From Glaciimonas sp. (lineage in GTDB: Bacteria; Pseudomonadota; Gammaproteobacteria; Burkholderiales; Burkholderiaceae_D), in NCBI GenBank assembly GCA_012927625.1, contig JABBOV010000021.1, positions 1 to 64,000 on the forward strand: a DNA stretch of 64,000 nucleotides. Direction: 5' to 3'. The position numbers and the translations under genes were made by a program. Under the pieces are notes generated by a model that worked only from the letters and a program-made list of their open reading frames with translations, was not told the origin of the DNA and did no database searches. Shown piece by piece: positions 35,808-49,057 of the stretch; within the stretch, counting starts at the first letter, position 1, and each line of letters begins with the position of its first letter.

Positions 35808-36194
35808 TTATTTTTTGAATATTTGTTGGTAGAGTGCGTCCGAGAAGCCGACTTTGCAGTGTTGCGCATCGGCATCGCCGATCGTTAAGACGGGCCGCTT
35901 GATGACGGACGGCGATTCGCACATCAGCGCGATTGCGCTGGGCGCGTCAATGATAGCTGCTTTGCGTTCTTCCGGCAGCGCGCGCCAGGTGGCGCCTTTG
36001 CGGTTGAGTAATATTGTCCAGTCCAAATCCTCTAGCCACGATTGGATCATGGCTGGCGTCACGCCATCTTTCTTGAAGTTGTGAAAGGTGTAGGCAAGCG
36101 CCTGGGCATCGAGCCATGCGCGGGCTTTTTTGACAGTATCGCAGTTGGGGATGCCATACAGGGTAATGTTTGCGGTCTGGTCGTGATGCATCAT
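35808..36194 (-). CDS. ArsC/Spx-family (YffB-like) protein
   Basis: 128 residues, thioredoxin-like fold: ITLYGIPNCDTVKKARAWLDAQALAYTFHNFKKDGV, then LLNRKGATWRALPEE and the final GFSDALYQQIF. The CDTVKK motif is the single redox cysteine of the YffB branch; it is probably not an arsenate reductase. It overlaps pilU by four bases (ATGA) and is 3 bp from dapE, so it is translationally linked to both. YffB-like genes next to dapE are common. Confidence 0.88.
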   Translation of the reverse strand: MMHHDQTANITLYGIPNCDTVKKARAWLDAQALAYTFHNFKKDGVTPAMIQSWLEDLDWTILLNRKGATWRALPEERKAAIIDAPSAIALMCESPSVIKRPVLTIGDADAQHCKVGFSDALYQQIFKK

Positions 36195-37330
36195 GCGTTG
36201 AGGGTGAATTCAGTGAAAGTTGGCTCATTCGGTTTGCCGACGGCCGGTTCGGGCGGAGCAAGTTTGCTGGATTGCTCGTTATTGTTGAGTTGCCATAACA
36301 GATTACTGGGCGAGTCCGCATTCGACAAGCCTTCTTCCTGCGATATCTGGCCGCTTTTGATCATGTGCAGCAGGGTTTGCTCGAAAGTTTGCGAACCTGG
36401 CGACAGGCTTTGTTCAATTGCTTCCTTGATCTGCGTAATTTCCCCTTTCTCGATCAGCTCCGCCACATAGCGCGTATTGAGCATGACTTCGGTTGCTGCC
36501 AGACGTTTGCCGTCCGGCGAGCGCACCAGCCGTTGCGAAATGATGGCGCGTAACGTCGATGCAATATCCAGCAAGAGAGCGGAGCGATTTTCGATCGGGT
36601 AAAAACTGATGATGCGGTTCAATGCGTTGTAACTGTTATTCGCATGCAGCGTGGCCAATACCAGATGCCCTGATTGGGCATAAGCAAGGGCGGCCGACAT
36701 GGTTTCCTTGTCGCGGATTTCGCCGATCAGGATGCAATCTGGGGCCTGCCGTAGCGAGTTTTTTAGCGCGATTTCCAGGCTAGCGGCATCGATGCCGATT
36801 TCCCTCTGGCTGACAATCGAACGCTTATTACTAAACAGAAATTCAATCGGATCTTCCAGCGTCAGGATATGTCCAGTGCGCAGCTCGTTACGGTAGTCCA
36901 GCATTGAGGCAATCGTAGTCGACTTGCCGGAGCCGGTGGCGCCGACCATCAGGATTAGCCCGCGCTTGTCCATAATCAGTTCGGACAGGATGCTCGGCAG
37001 GCCAAGCGTGCCAAGCGCCGGAATTTCATGCGGGATGAATCGCAACACCGCCGAGAAGGCGCCGCGCTGGCGAAACGCCGATAACCGGAAGCGCCCAACG
37101 TCAGTTACTGGAATACCGATATTAAGCTCGTTTTCTTGCTCAAGCTTGCTCATGTCGGCAGCAGACAATACTTCGCCCAGCAGCGCCATGATGTGCTGCA
37201 TGTTCATTTTCTGCTGATTAATTGGTACCAGATTGCCCTGAATTTTCAGGTGGATCGGCGAATTAATGGCCAGAAACATGTCTGACGCACTTTTTTCTTT
37301 CATCAGGGAAAATAAACGATCCATGCTCAT
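36191..37330 (-). CDS. pilU: PilT/PilU-family type IV pilus ATPase
   Basis: 379 residues. Retraction ATPase of the PilU type: an N-terminal PAS-like region (SASDMFLAINSPIHLKIQG), Walker A GATGSGKSTT at 130-139, the Asp box LEDPIEF, Walker B (CILIGEIRD) and the His box LVLATLHANNSYNALNRI. The C-terminus is acidic and loose. It is encoded inside the dap run, after dapD and overlapping the ArsC-like gene, with a REP pair and a 62-bp repeat between it and dapD. No other pilus gene is in the window. Confidence 0.9.
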   Translation of the reverse strand: MSMDRLFSLMKEKSASDMFLAINSPIHLKIQGNLVPINQQKMNMQHIMALLGEVLSAADMSKLEQENELNIGIPVTDVGRFRLSAFRQRGAFSAVLRFIPHEIPALGTLGLPSILSELIMDKRGLILMVGATGSGKSTTIASMLDYRNELRTGHILTLEDPIEFLFSNKRSIVSQREIGIDAASLEIALKNSLRQAPDCILIGEIRDKETMSAALAYAQSGHLVLATLHANNSYNALNRIISFYPIENRSALLLDIASTLRAIISQRLVRSPDGKRLAATEVMLNTRYVAELIEKGEITQIKEAIEQSLSPGSQTFEQTLLHMIKSGQISQEEGLSNADSPSNLLWQLNNNEQSSKLAPPEPAVGKPNEPTFTEFTLNA

Positions 37331-37356
37331 TCTGCGCTCCCGATTTATTTGTTTAG

Positions 37357-37425
37357 GTAGGGCGGGTGAAACCCGCGCAGTTCGCAGTTTGATCGCAAAA
37401 ACTGCGCGGGTTTCACCCGCACTAC
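37357..37425. repeat. Inverted pair of REP-like elements
   Basis: Two 26-bp arms with one mismatch, starting GTAGGGCGGGTGAAACCCGC and ending with its complement ...GGGTTTCACCCGCACTAC, around a 17-base loop. Each arm contains its own small palindrome (GCGGGTGAAACCCGC), the structure expected of a REP doublet. It lies in the dapD-pilU gap. Confidence 0.7.
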
Positions 37426-37434
37426 TTGACTATA

Positions 37435-37496
37435 GTATATTTAAAAAGCGCAACAAATATATGCGAGGAATGCCATGAAAATTGCCATACCCCCTA
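37435..37496 (+). repeat. 62-bp intergenic repeat, copy 8
   Basis: GTATATTTAAAAAGCGCAAC at the start, ATGCGAGG at 27-34, TGCCATGAAAATTGCC, and ATACCCCCTA at the end. It is closely similar to copy 1 at 289-350. It lies between dapD and pilU, antisense to them and only 9 bp from the REP pair. Confidence 0.8.
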
Positions 37497-37512
37497 CCAT
37501 GCAAGACACCTA

Positions 37513-38340
37513 TCAAGCTTCGCGCAGCAATTCATTGATGCCGGTCTTGGCCCGTGTTTTGGCGTCAACCCGCTTGACAATGACGGCGCAGTAGAGACTG
37601 TATTTGCCATCGGCGGAAGGCAGGTTGCCGGACACTACAACAGAGCCTGCAGGAATGCGGCCATAGCTGACTTCACCGGTGGCGCGGTCGTAAATCTTGG
37701 TCGATTGGCCGATATACACGCCCATCGAAATTACCGAGTTTTCCTCGACGATTACGCCTTCGACGATTTCCGAACGAGCGCCGATGAAGCAATTGTCTTC
37801 AATAATAGTTGGATTGGCTTGCATCGGTTCCAGCACGCCGCCGATACCGACGCCGCCGGACAGGTGGACGTTTTTGCCGATCTGGGCGCAGGAGCCGACG
37901 GTGGCCCAGGCATCGACCATCGTGCCTTCATCGACATACGCGCCGATATTCACGAAAGATGGCATCAGCACCACATTCTTGCCCAGGAAGCAGCCGCGTC
38001 GCGCTACCGCCGGCGGCACCACGCGAAAGCCGCCTTTGGCGAAGTCGTCCGCGCTGTAGTTGGCGAATTTGGTCGGCACCTTGTCGTAAAACTGCATGTG
38101 CGCACCGGATGGCATCGCAATATTGTCTTCCAGTCGGAACGATAGCAATACTGCCTTCTTGATCCACTGGTTGACGACCCATGCGCCACTGTCTTTTTGC
38201 GCAACCCGCAGGCTACCGTCGTTGAGTTGCTCAATGACGTGCGCAACGCTATCGCGGACTTCTGCCGGGGCAGAAGATGGTGAGAAGTCGGCGCGATTTT
38301 CCCACGCGGCATCGATAATTTTCTGAAGTTGCTGGGTCAT
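37513..38340 (-). CDS. dapD: Tetrahydrodipicolinate N-succinyltransferase DapD
   Basis: 275 residues, the usual length. It transfers succinyl from succinyl-CoA to tetrahydrodipicolinate. The left-handed beta-helix hexapeptide repeats run from about 110 to 230 ([64 protein letters not shown]). It starts 48 bp after dapC in the same direction. Confidence 0.97.
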   Translation of the reverse strand: MTQQLQKIIDAAWENRADFSPSSAPAEVRDSVAHVIEQLNDGSLRVAQKDSGAWVVNQWIKKAVLLSFRLEDNIAMPSGAHMQFYDKVPTKFANYSADDFAKGGFRVVPPAVARRGCFLGKNVVLMPSFVNIGAYVDEGTMVDAWATVGSCAQIGKNVHLSGGVGIGGVLEPMQANPTIIEDNCFIGARSEIVEGVIVEENSVISMGVYIGQSTKIYDRATGEVSYGRIPAGSVVVSGNLPSADGKYSLYCAVIVKRVDAKTRAKTGINELLREA

Positions 38341-38388
38341 TGGATTGCTCTTGTAGGTTAATAGTTAATCAATTGACTAATTGATGGG

Positions 38389-39603
38389 TTAATCAATGAT
38401 ATGCAGTTTTTGGGTGAATGCGACGATGCGGCGCGCCGCTTCCAGGCATTCGGCCACCTCGGCCACCAGAGCCATGCGGATGCGGTTGCGACCCGGGTTG
38501 GCGCCGTGCGCCTCGCGGGCCAGATAGCTACCTGGCAAAACCGTCACATTATATTCGGCATACAGTTGCCGTGCGAATTCGACATCGGACAGTGCAGTGT
38601 GCCGGCTGACATCGGCCCACAGGTAAAAACCGGCATCAGGCAAATCGACATCCAGCACCGTTTGCAGCAGCGGCGTGACTTGCTGGAATTTTTGCTGGTA
38701 CAGAATACGGTTTTCCACCACATGAGCTTCGTCGTTCCAGGCTGCGATTGATGCGGCTTGAACTGACGGGCTCATTGCGCCGCCCTGATAGGTGCGGTAC
38801 AGCAAAAATTTTTGCATCAATTCAGCGTCACCGGCCACAAAGCCAGAGCGCATGCCGGGCACATTCGAGCGTTTCGACAGACTGGAAAATACGATCAGGC
38901 GCGGGAAACCGTTACGCCCCAATTGGTGCGCCGCTTCAAGTGCGCCCAGCGGCGCTTCCGCCTTGAAGTAAATTTCGGAATAGCACTCGTCAGCTGCAAT
39001 GACAAAATCATAGCGGTCGGACAACTCGAACAGTTCCTTCCAGTCGTCTTGCGTGAGTACAGCGCCAGTCGGGTTGCCCGGCGAGCACACATACAGCAGT
39101 TGTACATGCTGCCAGATGGCAGCCGGAACGCTTGCATAATCAGGGGCAAAATTGCGCGCCGGGTCGGAGTTGACGAAGTAGGGCTGGGCGCCGCACAGAT
39201 ACGCGGCACCTTCATAAATCTGGTAAAACGGGTTCGGGCACACCACCAGCGCATCGTGTCGGGTCGGGTCGACCACGGTCTGCGCCAGCGCGAACAAGGC
39301 TTCGCGCGAACCGTTGACCGGCAGTATCTGGTTGGCAGGGTCGAGCTTTGGCAAACGGTAGCGGCGTTCCAGCCAACCGGCGATCGCGCAGCGCAATGCG
39401 GCGCTGCCGGCGGTGCTGGGGTAACTCGCCAAGCCCGCCAGATTGTCCGTCAACGCTTGCCGGATGAAAGCCGGCGTGGCGTGCTTAGGTTCGCCAATGC
39501 CGAGGCTGATCGGATTGAACGCGGGATTCGGTGTGATACCTGTAAATAGCTGCCGCAGTTTCTCGAAAGGGTAGGGCTGGAGATTTTGTAGGAGTGGATT
39601 CAC
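38389..39603 (-). CDS. dapC: Succinyldiaminopimelate transaminase DapC
   Basis: 404 residues, a fold type I aminotransferase. It makes N-succinyl-diaminopimelate from the keto acid. It has the N-terminal YPFEKLRQLFTGI, the PLP-binding lysine in VFSSLSKRSNVPGMRSGFVAGD, and the DECYSEIYF Asp/Tyr motif that contacts the cofactor. It is the first gene of the lysine run and is divergent from smc (250 bp apart), so the shared region should hold both promoters. Confidence 0.94.
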   Translation of the reverse strand: MNPLLQNLQPYPFEKLRQLFTGITPNPAFNPISLGIGEPKHATPAFIRQALTDNLAGLASYPSTAGSAALRCAIAGWLERRYRLPKLDPANQILPVNGSREALFALAQTVVDPTRHDALVVCPNPFYQIYEGAAYLCGAQPYFVNSDPARNFAPDYASVPAAIWQHVQLLYVCSPGNPTGAVLTQDDWKELFELSDRYDFVIAADECYSEIYFKAEAPLGALEAAHQLGRNGFPRLIVFSSLSKRSNVPGMRSGFVAGDAELMQKFLLYRTYQGGAMSPSVQAASIAAWNDEAHVVENRILYQQKFQQVTPLLQTVLDVDLPDAGFYLWADVSRHTALSDVEFARQLYAEYNVTVLPGSYLAREAHGANPGRNRIRMALVAEVAECLEAARRIVAFTQKLHIID

Positions 39604-39852
39604 GGGACAAGTGGCAGTGATTGACTAGAATGAAATGATTTGCGCCTATAAAAGCCAAAACGGCATCGAGATATTATACTGGTCTACGCTTTGTTTGCGC
39701 TGCAGCAAGCAAGGCGCGAAATAGCCCTTAAAGTGTATTATTGCGGCTTTTCACAACATTTTGCGGCAGATTTTCCCTTGGTTTTAAGCGATAATTGCCA
39801 GCATGTATTTTTACACTATTTTTTAACGATCAAGAGAAGAACTGCTCCCAAC

Positions 39853-42800
39853 GTGCGCCTATCTTCCATTAAATTATCAGGATTCAAGTCTTTTGTTGAG
39901 CCGACGCATTTTCAAGTGCCGGGGCAACTGGTCGGTGTGGTCGGGCCGAATGGCTGCGGTAAATCCAATATCATCGATGCGGTGCGCTGGGTTCTGGGCG
40001 AATCCAAGGCTTCCGAGTTGCGCGGCGAGTCGATGCAGGATGTTATTTTCAACGGCTCGACGCACCGCAAACCGGCTGGTCGCGCTTCGGTTGAGCTGCT
40101 ATTTGACAATGCCAACGGGCGCGCCTCCGGCGCTTGGGGGCAATATGCGGAAATCGCGGTAAAGCGCACACTCACACGCGACGGCAACTCCAACTATTAC
40201 ATCAATAACCAGGTAGTGCGGCGGCGCGATATCCAGGATATTTTCATGGGTACCGGCCTGGGGCCGCGTGCTTACGCCATCATCGGCCAAGGCATGATCT
40301 CCCGCATCATTGAAGCGCGCCCGGAAGAGTTACGGATTTTTCTCGAAGAAGCCGCCGGCGTATCCAAATACAAGGAGCGCCGCCGCGAAACCGAAAACCG
40401 CTTGCAGGACACGCGCGAGAACTTGCTCCGGCTTGAGGATATCCTGCGCGAACTGAATACCAACCTGGAAAAGCTGGAGGCCCAAGCGGCAGTGGCGCAA
40501 AAATTTCGCCAAATGCAAGCCGATCAGGATGAGAAGCAGAAATTGCTCTGGCTGTTGCGCAAGAACGAAGCGCAGATCGAGCAGCAAAAATATTTCCGCG
40601 ACAGTGAACAGGCGCAAACCGATCTGGAACAGCACACCGCCCAGTTGCGCCACAGCGAACTGGAACTGGAGCAGATGCGCCAGACCCATTACGCTATGGG
40701 CGACCACATGCATCAGGCGCAAGGCGCGCTATACCAGACCAATGCCGAGATCGGCAGCCTGGAAGCGCAAATCAAATTTGTCATCGAGTCGCGCAATCGC
40801 TTGCAAAATCAGCTGGCCGCCTTGACTGCACAGCGCGATCAATGGCAGCGTCAAAGCCGGCAAAATCAGGAGCAGTTTGCCGAGGCCGAATTCAGTCTGG
40901 AAGAGCAAGGCGCTCTGGTCGAGCATGCAGAGCAAACGTTGCAACTGGCCAGCGACAAGCTGCCCCAGCTGGAACAGGCCTGGCGCACCGCGCAAGACAG
41001 CACCACCGAATCGCGCGGCAAGATCATGCAGGCACAGCAACAAATTGAGCTGGAGTCGGCGCATCAGCGCAATGCGTCGAACATCCTGAACGGGCTGACA
41101 GTGCGCCGCGAACGGCTGTCGCACGAGAAAAACGGTTTGCAAATGCCGGACAACGCGCATCTTGCCAACCTGAAAATGCAGCTGGAAGAACAGCAGGCGA
41201 CGCTGGAAGAAGCTGCGCTGCAGCTGGAAATTGCCCAAGAGCAGCAGCCGGCGCTGGAACTGGAGCGCAGCAATGCGCAGCAGCAAGTCAATCTGGAGGC
41301 CGCCAGCAACGCGCAACTGGAAGCGCGTCTGCAAGCGCTTAAGCAATTGCAGGAAAAGATCCAGACCCAAGGTAAGGTACAGCCCTGGCTCGACAAGCAC
41401 GAGTTAGGCAATTTACCGCGCCTATGGCAAAAAATGCAAATCGAGCAGGGTTGGGAAACTGCGCTGGAAGCAATATTGCGCGAGCGTACTTCAGCGCTGG
41501 AAGTGTCGAATCTGGACTGGGCCAAGGCTTTTTTCAGCGATGTGCCGCCGGCTAAACTGGCGTTGTTTTCGCTTAGTGCAGCGCCACACACCGAAGTTGC
41601 GCTGGCTGGATTGAAGCCGCTATTGAGCTTTTTGAAACTCAATGACCCTGGCTTGCGGGCGCTGCTGCAGGATTGGCTGCATGGCGTTTTTGTGGCTGAA
41701 GATGCCGCCAGTGCTTTTTCACAACGCAACAATTTGCCGTTAGGCGGCTGCTTCGTGACCCGGCAAGGGCATGTGGTCGGACGCGCCGGAGTGCGGTTTT
41801 ACGCTGCCGACTCTGAACAGGACGGCATGTTGGCGCGCCAGCACGAAATAGAAAACCTCGGCAAGCAGGTACGCGCACAACAATTGCTGGCGGAACAGGC
41901 CAAGTCGCGTTCGGTGCGGGCCGAGGCGGCGCTGTCGCAAGCTGCCAGGCAATTGCAGGACAGCCGCCAGGGTGTCGGCAGCCTGACGCAAGCAGTACAC
42001 GGCTTGCAGATGGAAGTGGTTAAATTGTCCGAAGTGGAGGAGCGTTTCAACCAGCGTAGCGGACAAATTGTCGGCGATCTGGCTGAAATTGCCGGGCAGG
42101 AAGCCGAACAGCAACAGATTCGGGATGAATCCGAAGCCTGTTTTGAAGAACTGGATGCCGCTCTGGCAGAGTTGCAAGCCGCGCATGAGGATGGACAGAC
42201 CGCATATCTGGAAAAAGAGTTGCAATTGGCGGACGCCCGGCAGCGCTTGCGTGAGCTGGAACGGGCCGCGCAGGATGCGGTATTCGCCGAAAAATCGCAG
42301 CGCAGCAAGATGGATGAGCTTAAACGCAATATTGCCACCGCGCTGGAGCAATCGTCGCAACTGGCGGTGACTATGCAGCAAGGTACGCTGGAACTGGAAA
42401 CCCTGGACCATCAGACTACCGACGCCGGCTTGCAAACCCTGCTGGAACAACGCAGCGGGCAGGAACGCGCGTTATCGGACGCACGCCATGAACTCGATCA
42501 GATCAGCCAAAAACTGCGTCATCTGGAAGATGCGCGCACACAAGCCGAGCGCGACCTGCAGCCGCAACGCGACAAAATCATGGAGCTGCAACTAAAAGAA
42601 CAGGCTGCGCGCCTGAATTACGAGCAATTCGCGCAGCAATTGCAAGAGGCCGATGCCGATGAGGCTGCCTTGAGCGCTAAACTGCATGCCGATCTGCGGC
42701 CGTCTTACCTGCAAGGCGAAGTTACGCGGCTAGCCAATGCCATCGCCGGCCTGGGCGCGGTCAATCTGGCCGCACTGGACGAGCTGTCGCAGGCATCTGA

Positions 42801-43373
42801 GCGCAAGACTTTCCTGGATGCGCAGAATGCCGATCTGACTGAGGCCATAAATACCTTGGAAGATGCGATTCGCCGCATCGATAAGGAAACCCGCGAGCTA
42901 TTGCAGGAGACGTTCAACCAGGTCAATACCCATTTTGCCGAACTGTTTCCGATTCTGTTCGGCGGCGGTCAAGCCAAATTGATGATGACCGGCGATGAAA
43001 TTCTCGATTCCGGCGTGATGGTGATGGCCCAGCCGCCCGGCAAGAAAAATGCAACAATTCACCTTCTTTCCGGCGGTGAAAAGGCTTTAACAGCAACGGC
43101 GCTGGTGTTTTCCATGTTCCAACTCAATCCAGCTCCATTTTGCCTGCTCGACGAAGTCGATGCGCCACTGGACGATTCGAATACCGAGCGCTTTTGTAAT
43201 ATGGTTAAGCGCATGTCTTCGAAAACCCAGTTTTTATTTATTTCGCATAACAAGATCGCGATGGAAATGGCACAACAATTGATCGGCGTTACGATGCAGG
43301 AACAAGGGGTATCCCGTATTGTGGCGGTGGACATGCAGTCCGCAGCTAATTTCGCTTTAGAGGGCCAAGCCGC

Positions 43374-43377
<4 letters not shown>
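39853..43377 (+). CDS. smc: Chromosome segregation protein SMC
   Basis: 1174 residues. The head has Walker A GPNGCGKSNIIDAVRWVLGE at 31-50; two long coiled coils (about 170-500 and 650-1000) rich in Gln, Glu, Leu and Ala flank a hinge around 510-640. The C-terminal head has LLSGGEKALTATALVF (signature) and FCLLDEVDAPLDDSN (Walker B). It compacts and segregates the chromosome. Start: a GTG at 39853 (MRLSSIKLSGFKSF), preceded by AGAGAAG; the frame upstream has no homology. It overlaps zipA by ATGA. Confidence 0.96.
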
Positions 43378-46594
<3,217 letters not shown>

Positions 46595-46622
46595 CCGTAA
46601 TTAGGGCAACCATAAAAAAAAT

Positions 46623-47501
46623 ATGAAAAAAATCCGAAAAGCTGTTTTTCCGGTAGCCGGCCTGGGTAGCCGTTTTTTGCCAGCCACCAAGGCCCAACCG
46701 AAAGAGATGTTGCCGATTGTCGACAAGCCCTTGATCCAGTATGCAGTCGAGGAAGCGGCGGCGGCCGGCATCACCGACATGGTCTTCATCACCGGGCGCA
46801 ACAAGCGCGCTATCGAAGACCATTTCGACAAGGCCTATGAAATGGAGGCTGAACTGGAGGCTGCCGGCAAGGAAGAATTGCTGGCATTGGTGCGCAGCGT
46901 GATTCCACCCCATATCCATTGCATCTTCATCCGTCAGCCGGCACCGCTGGGGCTGGGGCATGCGGTGCTGTGCGCCCGCCCGGTGATCGGCGATGAACCG
47001 TTTGCCGTGTTGCTAGCCGATGACCTGATGGATCCCGATAGTGGGCAGCTGCCGGTGATGGCGCAAATGACGCAGCTCTTTGAAGCCGAGCAAGCCAGCA
47101 TCATCGCGGTGCAAAATGTGCCGCGCGCCTTGACGCGGCAATACGGTATCGTCAGCAGTACGCCGTACAGGGAACGCTTGGAGCGCATGCGCGGCATCAT
47201 TGAAAAGCCCTCACCTGAGAATGCGCCGTCGACGCTTGCCGTCAGTGGGCGCTATGTATTATCGAACCGGATCTTTGATTTCCTGGAGCTCCAGGGCAAA
47301 GGTCAGGGCGGTGAGATTCAATTAACCGATGCGATCGCCCAATTATTGCAAAGCGATCCGGTGTATGCCTACCGTTACGCTGCTACTTGCTATGATTGCG
47401 GTTCCAAATTGGGTTACTTGCAAGCCAGCGTCGCATTGGGTTTGAAGCATCCTGAAACCGGCGCGGCGTTTGCCGGCTATCTGCGCAGTCTTTCATTTTG
47501 A
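46623..47501 (+). CDS. galU: UTP--glucose-1-phosphate uridylyltransferase GalU
   Basis: 292 residues. It makes UDP-glucose for cell-surface polysaccharides. Motifs: [38 protein letters not shown] (nucleotide binding), [15 protein letters not shown] and [10 protein letters not shown]. It lies 28 bp after ligA and 16 bp before def on the same strand, so all may be read together. Confidence 0.95.
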   Translation: MKKIRKAVFPVAGLGSRFLPATKAQPKEMLPIVDKPLIQYAVEEAAAAGITDMVFITGRNKRAIEDHFDKAYEMEAELEAAGKEELLALVRSVIPPHIHCIFIRQPAPLGLGHAVLCARPVIGDEPFAVLLADDLMDPDSGQLPVMAQMTQLFEAEQASIIAVQNVPRALTRQYGIVSSTPYRERLERMRGIIEKPSPENAPSTLAVSGRYVLSNRIFDFLELQGKGQGGEIQLTDAIAQLLQSDPVYAYRYAATCYDCGSKLGYLQASVALGLKHPETGAAFAGYLRSLSF

Positions 47502-47517
47502 GGGAGATAAAGTCAGC

Positions 47518-48051
47518 ATGATCCGGCCAATTCTAAAAATGGGCGACCCAAGGTTGCTGCGCCATGCGGAGCCGGTGACGGACTTTGCCAATCCTGCACT
47601 GGCGGAATTGATTGCAGATATGTTCGACACCATGCATGCGGTCGAAGGCGTCGGACTCGCTGCGCCGCAGATCGGGGTTAACCTGCAACTGGTCATCTTC
47701 GGCTTTGGGAAAAATGCCCGCTACCCGGATGCGCCGGCCGTACCGGAAACGATTTTGATCAATCCGCAACTGACGCCGCTATCGCAAGAAACTGAGGACG
47801 GCTGGGAGGGTTGCCTGTCGGTGCCGGGTCTGCGTGGCCTGGTGCCGCGCTGGAAGCTGCTGCATTACGAAGGCATGGATCAGTTCGGCAATCGCATCAG
47901 CCGCGATGTGGAAGACTTCCATGCTCGCGTGGTGCAGCATGAAGTTGACCACCTGGAAGGCATTCTGTACCCAATCCGTATCAAGGACATGACGCAGTTC
48001 GGTTATGTGGATGTGCTGTTTCCTGAGCTGGAAGCGGATAGCGACGAATGA
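47518..48051 (+). CDS. def: Peptide deformylase
   Basis: 177 residues. It removes the formyl group from nascent N-terminal methionine. The three family motifs are present: [19 protein letters not shown] (metal-binding Cys) and QHEVDHLEG (two metal His and the catalytic Glu). Start ATG 47518 follows GAGGGAGAT. It is convergent with the rluF-like gene; a 62-bp repeat lies between. Confidence 0.95.
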   Translation: MIRPILKMGDPRLLRHAEPVTDFANPALAELIADMFDTMHAVEGVGLAAPQIGVNLQLVIFGFGKNARYPDAPAVPETILINPQLTPLSQETEDGWEGCLSVPGLRGLVPRWKLLHYEGMDQFGNRISRDVEDFHARVVQHEVDHLEGILYPIRIKDMTQFGYVDVLFPELEADSDE

Positions 48052-48127
48052 TTATGTTTGAGAGCGGCTGCCGGCGATTGCAGAAAATTTTCTGGTCGTG
48101 TTTGATGTGATATCTATACTGCTATTG

Positions 48128-48189
48128 GTATTTTTAAATGCTGCATATAAAATATGCGGAAAGTATAGTGTTTTTTGTGATACTCCTAG
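48128..48189 (+). repeat. 62-bp intergenic repeat, copy 9
   Basis: GTATTTTTAAATGCTGCA, ATGCGG at 27-32 and GATACTCCTAG at the end; 5' flank TATACTGCTATTG as at the 18.1 kb copy. It lies between def and the convergent rluF-like gene. Confidence 0.82.
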
Positions 48190-48246
48190 TTATTTTTGGA
48201 TCGATAAATAATCTGCGCGCACTGTACGAAGGTGCGAAACGATCTC

Positions 48247-48993
48247 TCAGAAGCGCTCGTCGGCCCGCAAATAACGCCATTCTCCGGTTGGCAAGTCGCC
48301 TAGTTTGACATTGCCAATCCGTACCCGCTTCAGGCCCAGTACCTCCAACCCGACGATGTCGCACATGCGGCGGATCTGTCTTTTTTTGCCTTCGCGCAGC
48401 GTAAAACTGAGCTGATCTTCGTTTTGCCACTTCACCTTGGCCGGCAGCAAAGGTTTGCCGTCGAGCATAAGGCCATGATTGAGACGTTTTAGCTGATCCT
48501 CGGGCAATTTCCCCGGTTTGCCGTATTTCACCCTGACCAGATATTCCTTCTCGACGCTGGTGTCGGAGCCGATCAAATGTTTGGCGATGCGGCCATCTTG
48601 CGTCAAGACCAGCAGTCCTACTGAATCAATGTCGAGCCGTCCGGCGGCCACCAGGCTGCGCAATTGGGTTGGGTGGAATTTTTCCGGTGCCGCGTCTTCT
48701 TGCCATCGCGTGTCAGCTTTCACCAGCGCGATCGCAGGCGTATAACCATCTTCAGCCTGACCGCTGACATAGCCCATCGGCTTGTTGATCAGTATCGTGA
48801 CGCGTTTCGATTGTTCGGCACTGGCTTGGCGTTCGACCGTGATTTTCTGGCCAGGCAAAACTTTGCTTCCCAGTACCGAGACGACTGCGCCGTCGACGCG
48901 AACCCAGCCGCGTTCAATCCATTCGTCGGCTTCGCGCCGCGAGCAAAGACCTAATTCAGACATGCGTTTGGATAAACGAAGGGGTTCAGACAT
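48247..48993 (-). CDS. rluF: 23S rRNA pseudouridine synthase, RluF-like
   Basis: 248 residues. An S4 RNA-binding domain (LRLSKRMSELGLCSRREADEWIERGWVRVDG) precedes the RsuA/RluB/E/F catalytic domain with the aspartate in GRLDIDSVGLLVLTQDG and KKRQIRRMCDIVGLEVLGLKRVRIGNV. The C-terminal TGEWRYLRADE resembles RluF, which modifies U2604 of 23S rRNA; RluB or RluE cannot be excluded. ATG 48993 (MSEPLRL) is chosen since the S4 domain starts there. It follows glnD by 64 bp. Confidence 0.86.
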   Translation of the reverse strand: MSEPLRLSKRMSELGLCSRREADEWIERGWVRVDGAVVSVLGSKVLPGQKITVERQASAEQSKRVTILINKPMGYVSGQAEDGYTPAIALVKADTRWQEDAAPEKFHPTQLRSLVAAGRLDIDSVGLLVLTQDGRIAKHLIGSDTSVEKEYLVRVKYGKPGKLPEDQLKRLNHGLMLDGKPLLPAKVKWQNEDQLSFTLREGKKRQIRRMCDIVGLEVLGLKRVRIGNVKLGDLPTGEWRYLRADERF

Positions 48994-49057
48994 GGCGATA
49001 AATTTTAATGTGGGTGCGAGATTGCAGAAGACGAAAGCTCCGATCGGAGGGGCGCAA

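Noticed and set aside
39770-39850. GTATTTTTACAC near the smc start as a twelfth repeat copy
   Set aside because: Only the first ten bases fit; ATGCGG and ATACTCCCTA are absent at the expected positions.
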